Source of the DNA: a bacterium
GTDB taxonomy: Bacteria; Blakebacterota; Blakebacteria; Blakebacterales; Blakebacteraceae
NCBI GenBank assembly: GCA_025774205.1
Contig: JALGWK010000052.1
Coordinates: 1-11,590 of the forward strand
Direction of reading: 5' to 3'
Length of the DNA stretch: 11,590 bases
In this document: positions 6,557-11,590 of the stretch, piece by piece
Layout: the number at the start of each line of letters is the position of its first letter
Numbering within the stretch: the first letter of the stretch is position 1
The notes under the pieces: model-generated
What the model saw: the letters and a program-made list of their open reading frames with translations, nothing else
The model's database searches: none
Told to the model about the DNA's origin: nothing
Made by a program: the position numbers and the translations under genes

Positions 6557-9500
6557 AGGATCACCTCGCGCTCAGTCGCCGGGGTGGAGGGGTCGTACGA
6601 CTCCGAGCGACTCTCCAGCTTGTTGCCCCTCAGGCTCTCGATCAGGGAGTAGACGACCGGGATCACGATCAGGGTGAGCGCGGTGGCCGAGAACTCTCCA
6701 CCGATCACGGCGATCGCCAGGGGTCTCCTCAGTTCGGCGCCGGCGCCGAACCCGATCGCCATCGGGGTAAGGCCGAGGATCGTCGTGACCGTGGTCATCA
6801 GCACCGGTCGGAGCCGGTAGTGGCCGGCCTCGACAATCGCCTTTCGGAGACAACGGTCTTTAGCCCGGAGCTGATTGATGAAGTCGACCTTGATGATGCC
6901 GTCGTTCACCACGATACCAGTCAGCACGACCATGCCGACCAGGCTCATGATATTGATTCCCGCTCCGAAGAGCTTGAGCCCGAACACTACCCCGATCGCG
7001 GCCAGCGGCACGGTCGCCATGATCGTGAAGGGATGGAGGGGACTCTCGAACTGGGCGGCGAGGATCATGTAGACAAGCAGCACCGCCATCAGGAGCGCGA
7101 AAAAGAGACTGCGGAAGGACCGTCGCATCTCTTCGTTGACGCCTCCGACAACCACCTCGTACCCCTCGGGGAGAGGCATGTCCACCACCAGCCGTTCCAC
7201 ATCGGCGATGGCGTCATCAAGCCGGCGTCCCTCGACACTGGCGAAGGCGGTTATCTGCCGGTTCTGGGACTCCCGCCTGACCTCGTTCGGGCCGGTGGTG
7301 TAGGTCCACTCCACCAGCTCGCGCAGCGGAACACGGAACTCGGTTCCACCCTGCCCCGCCACAGGGATGCCCAGGTTGAGAATATCCTGGAGCGTCTTAT
7401 CCTGGCTCTCTCCCTCCCGGACCAGGATATCCACCTTCCGGTCGAAGTCCTGGTAAGCAGTCGCCACTTCGCCCTGGATGGTCGAGCGTACCAGGTCGAC
7501 CACGTTACTGACCGACAGGCCGAACTGTTCTATCACCCGATGATCGACCGAGAGTCGGATCTCCGGCTTTCCGATCGCAAAATCGATATGGATGTCGCGC
7601 AGTCCCTCGACCCCCTGTAACTGCTCTTCAATCCGGCCAACGATTGCCTGAAGCGTATCAAGACGCAGACCCCGCACCTTGACCGCCAGATCGGCCTGGC
7701 TGGTCCCGAGAATCTCGCTGAAGGTCGTCTCGCCGGCACTGAAGGTGAGTTCCGCGCCGTAGAGGGCTTCTCCCCGGGTTCTCATTTCGGAGATGATGTC
7801 GAATGTTGATCGCTGGATATGGCGGTGGAGGCGCACCCGGAGGCTGGCCGTGTTGATGTCGGAATCCTGACTCCCGAGAGCGCTCTCGCTCCTGATGAGG
7901 CCGGCGTTCAGGAAGACGTGTTCAACCTCGGGCATCTCGAGCAGCCACTCCTCCATCTGTCCCGCGACCGCGGCAGTGGTCTCCAGATTGGTGCCCGGGG
8001 GAAGGACCATATCGATGCTGAATTCACCCTGGTCGACCTCCGGGATGAGCCGTTTATCGAGACCGATCCCGATCCAGACGGATACGGCTACCAGGACCAG
8101 CGCGATAGCGACGACGGTGCCCCGGTTATCGAGGGCGAGTTCCAGGACCTCATGGTAGAAGACCGAAAAGCGGTTGAAGGCGGTGTCGAAGAGGGTGAAG
8201 AGCGGTCGGGTCACAGTCCTGGTGAATCGGAAAATCACCTTCAGTGCTGTGGCAGCCCACCTCACCATAATTCTGACTACCGCCCGGACTCCCCGGAGGA
8301 TGATCCGCAGGAGCCACCAGAGGAAGGTGAAGAGCATTCGGAAAGGCCGGATGACGACCTTCAGAATCTTGCTGACGATACCCGGCGGGCGGCCAGGTTC
8401 GGTGAAGGGTGCGGCTTCGCCAGCCTGACCTTCGGCCGCTGCTGCCGCCTCAGCGGATTTCCGGTCGGCATCCTCTTTTTCTTTCATGAAGACATCCATG
8501 TGGAGGAAGCGGCTGGCAAGCATCGGCAGGAGGGTGAGCGACACGATCAGCGAGCAGAGCAGGCTGAAGGTCACCGTGAGGGCCTGGTCGCGGAAGAGCT
8601 GTCCGGCCACCCCCTCGATGAACATGATGGGAAGGAAAACGCTGATGGTGGTGAAGGTCGAGGCAGTGACCGCCATGGCGACCTCCTGCGCTCCCTTGCC
8701 GGCGGCGGTGAACCGGTCCTCTCCCATCTCGCGGTGTCGGAAAATGTTTTCGAGAACCACGATCGAGTTGTCCACCAGGAGCCCCACCCCGAGCGCGAGC
8801 CCCCCCAGGCTCATCATGTTCAGGGTAATGCCGGAGAAGTAGAGGAGCGAGAAGGTGGCGATGATCGAGATGGGGATCGCCATACCGATGTTGAGGGGAT
8901 TCCGGATGTCGTGCAGGAAGAAGAAGAGGATCAGGAAGGCGAACAGACCGCCGAGGGCGATCGCCCAGATGACATTCGAGATGCTGCTGTTGACGAAATC
9001 GGCCTGATCGAACGCTACCGCAACCGCCAGACCCGGGTACTCCCCCTCCAGTTCAGCCAGCACCTCCAGGACCCGCGAGGAGACCTGGCTGGTGTTGGCG
9101 CCGGCCTCCTTCTGCACCAGGATACCGATCGATTCCGCGCCGTTGAAACGGGTCAGGTTGTCCCGCTCCCGGTATCCGTCGACGACCTCGCCTACATCGG
9201 CCACGGTCACCAGCCGTTCACCCCGGCGGGCGACTACGACCTTTTCGATATCCTCAACTGACTGGAAATCACCAACCGGTCGCAGGTACCACTGGAACCG
9301 ACCCCGGTTGATGTTCCCGCCCATGGAGACCGCGTTCGCAGAGGCCAGGGCACGCTGTATCTCCTGCAGGGTGATCCCAAGGGACTCGACGATCTCCCGA
9401 TCGACCTCCACCCGGATCTGCCGGTCGCTGCCGCCGGTCACTGCCGCCAGAGCGACTCCGTCGATCTGTTCGAGGCGTCGCTTCACCACGTTCTCGGCCA

Positions 9501-9963
9501 GCCCCTTGATCTCGGCCAGTCCGCCCCGCCCCGACACCGCCAGGCTCATGATAGGTTCAGCGTTCGGATCGGCCTTCAGGATGGTGGGACGTCCGGCCAG
9601 GTCAGGCAGCGAGTTTCTGAGGATATCGAGCTTCTCCCGGACATTGAGCATCGCATACTCCATGTCCGCGTCCCAGTTGAACTCGAGCGTTACCAGGCTC
9701 ACTCCCTCGCGGGAAGCGCTGTGCACCTCCCGGATGCCGGGGACCTGCATGACCTGCGACTCGATCGGCTCGGAGATGAACTGCTCGACTTCCTCCGGCG
9801 AGACGTTGGTGTAGGTGGTCCAGATCACCAGCCGGGGGAACTGCAGGCTGGGGAAGAGATCGACCGAGAGCCGGCTGAAACTGATGACCCCGATCAATAC
9901 CACCGCCAGGAAGAACATCGTCGTGGCGACCGGGCGCTTTATCGAAAGTTCAGATACGTGCAC
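6553..9963 (-). CDS. RND efflux permease, AcrB/HAE-type, first of tandem pair, with long central insertion
   Basis: Inner-membrane RND exporter of 1136 residues, longer than typical AcrB homologues (about 1030-1050). Seen: SIKRPVATTMFFLAV start with TM1 about 12-30; porter/docking region about 35-330; TM2-6 about 332-487, with LGVGLLVDNSIVVLENIFRH (391-410) in TM4; central segment about 490-610; TM7 about 614-634; second periplasmic region; TM8-12 about 951-1110. In TM4 Asp398 is kept and Asn399 replaces the second Asp. In TM10 the AcrB Lys position is Asn1020, followed by Asp1021, with Lys1025 further on. The central segment has an Ala/Glu-rich linker (500-520) and an Arg-studded amphipathic stretch (537-598) that accounts for the extra length. 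Start is GTG at 9963 with GGAGG four bases upstream (9968-9972), 17 bases after the adaptor stop. With the diverged second permease it recalls MdtB/MdtC heteromeric pumps; a heterotrimer is inference. Substrate unknown. Confidence 0.95.
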   Translation of the reverse strand: MHVSELSIKRPVATTMFFLAVVLIGVISFSRLSVDLFPSLQFPRLVIWTTYTNVSPEEVEQFISEPIESQVMQVPGIREVHSASREGVSLVTLEFNWDADMEYAMLNVREKLDILRNSLPDLAGRPTILKADPNAEPIMSLAVSGRGGLAEIKGLAENVVKRRLEQIDGVALAAVTGGSDRQIRVEVDREIVESLGITLQEIQRALASANAVSMGGNINRGRFQWYLRPVGDFQSVEDIEKVVVARRGERLVTVADVGEVVDGYRERDNLTRFNGAESIGILVQKEAGANTSQVSSRVLEVLAELEGEYPGLAVAVAFDQADFVNSSISNVIWAIALGGLFAFLILFFFLHDIRNPLNIGMAIPISIIATFSLLYFSGITLNMMSLGGLALGVGLLVDNSIVVLENIFRHREMGEDRFTAAGKGAQEVAMAVTASTFTTISVFLPIMFIEGVAGQLFRDQALTVTFSLLCSLIVSLTLLPMLASRFLHMDVFMKEKEDADRKSAEAAAAAEGQAGEAAPFTEPGRPPGIVSKILKVVIRPFRMLFTFLWWLLRIILRGVRAVVRIMVRWAATALKVIFRFTRTVTRPLFTLFDTAFNRFSVFYHEVLELALDNRGTVVAIALVLVAVSVWIGIGLDKRLIPEVDQGEFSIDMVLPPGTNLETTAAVAGQMEEWLLEMPEVEHVFLNAGLIRSESALGSQDSDINTASLRVRLHRHIQRSTFDIISEMRTRGEALYGAELTFSAGETTFSEILGTSQADLAVKVRGLRLDTLQAIVGRIEEQLQGVEGLRDIHIDFAIGKPEIRLSVDHRVIEQFGLSVSNVVDLVRSTIQGEVATAYQDFDRKVDILVREGESQDKTLQDILNLGIPVAGQGGTEFRVPLRELVEWTYTTGPNEVRRESQNRQITAFASVEGRRLDDAIADVERLVVDMPLPEGYEVVVGGVNEEMRRSFRSLFFALLMAVLLVYMILAAQFESPLHPFTIMATVPLAAIGVVFGLKLFGAGINIMSLVGMVVLTGIVVNDGIIKVDFINQLRAKDRCLRKAIVEAGHYRLRPVLMTTVTTILGLTPMAIGFGAGAELRRPLAIAVIGGEFSATALTLIVIPVVYSLIESLRGNKLESRSESYDPSTPATEREVIL

Positions 9964-9980
9964 GATGCCTCCGCGGTTCG

Positions 9981-11333
9981 TTACGGGGTGAGAACATCCG
10001 GGGGAACGACCTCGGTCAGCACCACCGGTGAGTCATGCTGCAGGCTGACATGTCCCTCGATGCAGACCAGCATTCCCGAGCTGACACCCGCGTGGGGATC
10101 TTCGGTGGGGAGTACGATGACATGGGTGTCGTTTGACTCACCCAGGATCACGTAGCGCCACTTGACAATGTCGGGCCTCTCCTCGTCTTCCGATTCCACC
10201 ACCGCGAACACCAGCGTGCGGTCATCACGTTCCACGATAGACTCGTGCGGAACCATCAGTACGTTCTCGATGTCGCGGGAGAAGATCCTCGCCCGGGCGA
10301 ACATCCCCGACGTGATCCTACCCTCGGGATTGTCGAGTTCGAGGCGGACCTTGCCGGTCCGGGTCTGGGAGTTGATGATCGGATTCACCGATATCACCGC
10401 CCCCTCGAACACCTCCCCGCGAAGGGCGGTGAAGGTCACTTCCGCCCGGCGGCCCGACCTCAGGGGAGAGATCTCGCTCTCAAGCACGTCGACCTCCACC
10501 CGCACCCGACTCAGGTCAAGCAGGGTCAGCAGGGCCGAGCTGCCGCCGATATACTGCCCCTCGGCGACCTCGATGTCCGCGATCCAGCCCGAGAAGGGAG
10601 CCTTGACACTCGTCAGATCGAGATCGCGCCGGGCCCGCTGCAGGGCGATCCGTGACTGGGTGAGATTGGCCTGCTGGATATTGCCCCGTTCGAATCCGGC
10701 CAGGATTCGCGCGGTCATGTACTCCAGCTCGATCTCCTGGAAGGCCGTCTGGCTCAGTTGATTGTTCTGGTACTGCTGCTCCGCCAGCCGGTAGCGGCGC
10801 TCCACGTCGGCATACGCCTGCTGGTCCATGGTCGGCCGGGGGACCTCGAGCCCTTCCCGCTCAACCGTATCCCGCTCCTCGTAATTGGCGGCATAATCGG
10901 CCTGGGCCTGCAGGTAACTGGCCTGGGCTGTCTCCAGGGCCAGCAGGTAATTCTCCTGATCGAGTTCCATCAGGACCGCCCCTTCCCGGACGAAATCTCC
11001 CTCCTTCACCCGGAGCCGGTTCAGGATTCCGTTGACCTGGCTGACCACCCCGACCTGCCTCAGGGGCTGGGCCCGCCCTTCGGCGTGGACCGTCTGGATC
11101 AGGGTCCCTTCCACCGTGGGAGTAGCCCGCACCGGGATCGGATCGAGGCCCCGGAAGAGCCCTTCGACCGCCTCCGCCCTGTCACCGGCGGGCACCTGGG
11201 CGGCGCCGGTGGGAGTGCCTTCGGCTTCTTCAGCCTTCCCCTTCTGGATCCGGAGATACACCGCGGTCCCGATTGCTCCGAGGATCACGACAATGAGGAG
11301 GAACTTCAGCAATGACTTAGCGCGCAGTGCCAT
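9981..11333 (-). CDS. RND efflux periplasmic adaptor (membrane fusion protein, HlyD/AcrA family)
   Basis: Periplasmic adaptor of 450 residues that would connect the downstream RND permeases to an outer-membrane channel. Seen: uncleaved-looking N-terminal membrane anchor (LLKFLLIVVILGAIGTAVYL, 8-27) after a basic start and no lipobox Cys; first lipoyl half-motif GILNRLRVKEGDFVREGAVL (102-121); helical hairpin about 126-238, rich in Gln/Ala/Glu; second lipoyl half VKAPFSGWIADIEVAEGQYI (243-262); beta-barrel about 275-350 with VNPIINSQTRTGKVRLEL; membrane-proximal domain about 355-445, ending GHVSLQHDSPVVL. I chose ATG 11333 because GGAAAGGG (11347-11340) sits six bases upstream and the anchor begins at once. 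The in-frame ATG at 11495 would add 54 residues with no signal features that run through the inverted repeat. First gene of the pump operon; no TolC partner is encoded in the window. Confidence 0.93.
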   Translation of the reverse strand: MALRAKSLLKFLLIVVILGAIGTAVYLRIQKGKAEEAEGTPTGAAQVPAGDRAEAVEGLFRGLDPIPVRATPTVEGTLIQTVHAEGRAQPLRQVGVVSQVNGILNRLRVKEGDFVREGAVLMELDQENYLLALETAQASYLQAQADYAANYEERDTVEREGLEVPRPTMDQQAYADVERRYRLAEQQYQNNQLSQTAFQEIELEYMTARILAGFERGNIQQANLTQSRIALQRARRDLDLTSVKAPFSGWIADIEVAEGQYIGGSSALLTLLDLSRVRVEVDVLESEISPLRSGRRAEVTFTALRGEVFEGAVISVNPIINSQTRTGKVRLELDNPEGRITSGMFARARIFSRDIENVLMVPHESIVERDDRTLVFAVVESEDEERPDIVKWRYVILGESNDTHVIVLPTEDPHAGVSSGMLVCIEGHVSLQHDSPVVLTEVVPPDVLTP

Positions 11334-11357
11334 CGGTATCCCTTTCCTGATTCGGTC

Positions 11358-11410
11358 TCGCCGGAGGCCCGGAAACGTAGCCACTGTGCTACGTTGAGGA
11401 CATCCGGCGA
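11358..11410. promoter_or_regulatory. Nested inverted repeat in the leader of the efflux operon
   Basis: Two perfect 8-bp arms are nested. The inner pair is AACGTAGC (11374-11381) and GCTACGTT (11388-11395) around a 6-base spacer. The outer pair is TCGCCGGA (11358-11365) and TCCGGCGA (11403-11410). They are separated by asymmetric 8- and 7-base internal segments. It ends 25 bases before the adaptor start codon. The inner 22-bp palindrome has the size of an operator for a dimeric (for example TetR- or MarR-like) repressor, common for RND operons. As RNA it would form a two-stage hairpin close to the ribosome site. No U-run follows on either strand, so it is not an intrinsic terminator. Confidence 0.6.
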
Positions 11411-11465
11411 AAGCCAACGCCGTCGGCCGGATGCCAGTACATACCGCAGCCGGTGGCTTACTCTG

Positions 11466-11477
11466 ACAGGCTCCTGT
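11466..11477. promoter_or_regulatory. Short 12-bp palindrome upstream of the efflux operon
   Basis: ACAGG, two bases, CCTGT. It is perfectly palindromic apart from the two central bases and lies in the same non-coding gap as the larger repeat. It could be half of a regulator footprint or chance; no -35/-10 pair that I trust surrounds it. Confidence 0.2.
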
Positions 11478-11511
11478 AGGTAAAGCGAATTTCATGTCCG
11501 TTCCGCGTGAC

Positions 11512-11590
11512 TCAACCGTTCTCCCCGAAGGGTACGGGCGGGTTGGTCCGCTGTCTGACCGGCTGGTTCGTTACCCAGTCCCACATGGTG
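11512..11590 (-). CDS. C-terminal tail of an unidentified upstream gene
   Basis: An open frame enters from the window edge and ends at TGA (11514-11512). It contains an in-frame ATG at 11586, and its tail reads WDWVTNQPVRQ, then RTNPPVPFGENG. The Trp/Pro/Gly-rich but ordinary composition and codon choice look coding, but only 25 residues are visible and I do not recognise the family. It lies 178 bases before the adaptor start on the same strand, so it could be a regulator or an unrelated gene. No ribosome site can be judged, because the sequence before the ATG is cut off. Confidence 0.35.
   Translation of the reverse strand, partial: TMWDWVTNQPVRQRTNPPVPFGENG

Noticed and set aside
7819-9261. 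Plus-strand open frame of 480 codons opposite the first permease
   Set aside because: Composition is His/Asp/Glu/Gly-rich without domains, as expected from the antisense of GC-rich membrane-protein codons; the minus-strand frame is an unambiguous RND permease.
11358-11410. Inverted repeat as an intrinsic terminator of the upstream gene
   Set aside because: No run of U follows the stem on either strand.
11334-11495. Upstream start for the adaptor at 11495
   Set aside because: The 54-residue extension has no signal features, crosses the nested inverted repeat, and would bury the membrane anchor; ATG 11333 has its own ribosome site.
1-11590. CRISPR arrays, tRNA/rRNA genes, insertion sequences
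   Set aside because: No regularly spaced repeats, no tRNA-like or rRNA-like stretches and no transposase motifs were seen; nearly all of the window is occupied by protein genes.

Overview
The window comes from a moderately GC-rich Gram-negative bacterium. It encodes an outer-membrane TonB-dependent receptor and a tripartite RND efflux system. All convincing genes lie on the minus strand, so transcription runs from high to low coordinates. I cannot place the organism firmly. The receptor's HLRGGRS / MIDG plug style is familiar from FCB-group and neighbouring uncultivated phyla. A selenocysteine-type gene further requires a host with SelA/SelB/SelC/SelD. UGA is an ordinary stop elsewhere here (RND pump gene at 6553, receptor gene at 367), so the genetic code is not globally altered.

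Layout in transcription order. (1) 11590-11512: probable C-terminal tail of an unidentified gene that enters from outside. (2) 11511-11334: a 178-base non-coding leader with a strong nested inverted repeat (11358-11410) and a short 12-bp palindrome. (3) 11333-9981: periplasmic adaptor (membrane fusion protein). (4) 9963-6553 and 6556-3326: two different RND permeases in tandem. The second starts with GTG inside the stop codon of the first, a GTGA overlap that indicates translational coupling. One adaptor plus two dissimilar permeases recalls the MdtA-MdtB-MdtC arrangement. No TolC-type outer-membrane channel is present in the window. (5) 3325-3121: a short spacer. (6) 3120-367: TonB-dependent receptor with intact plug and barrel but a peculiar 5' end. 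It has no signal peptide in frame, and a better ribosome site serves an out-of-frame ATG. (7) 263-1: start of a peroxiredoxin that runs off the window.

The most notable object is the peroxiredoxin. Its reading frame meets an in-frame UGA exactly at the peroxidatic cysteine position (FTFV-UGA-ATEF) and continues with clear peroxiredoxin sequence. Immediately downstream lies a perfect 8-bp hairpin with a GGC loop, 20 nt after the UGA, as expected of a bacterial SECIS element. I read it as a selenocysteine peroxiredoxin that ordinary gene callers would truncate. Secondary points are the rearranged charged residues in the permease membrane core, a long Arg-rich amphipathic insertion in the first permease, and the structured leader ahead of the pump operon.
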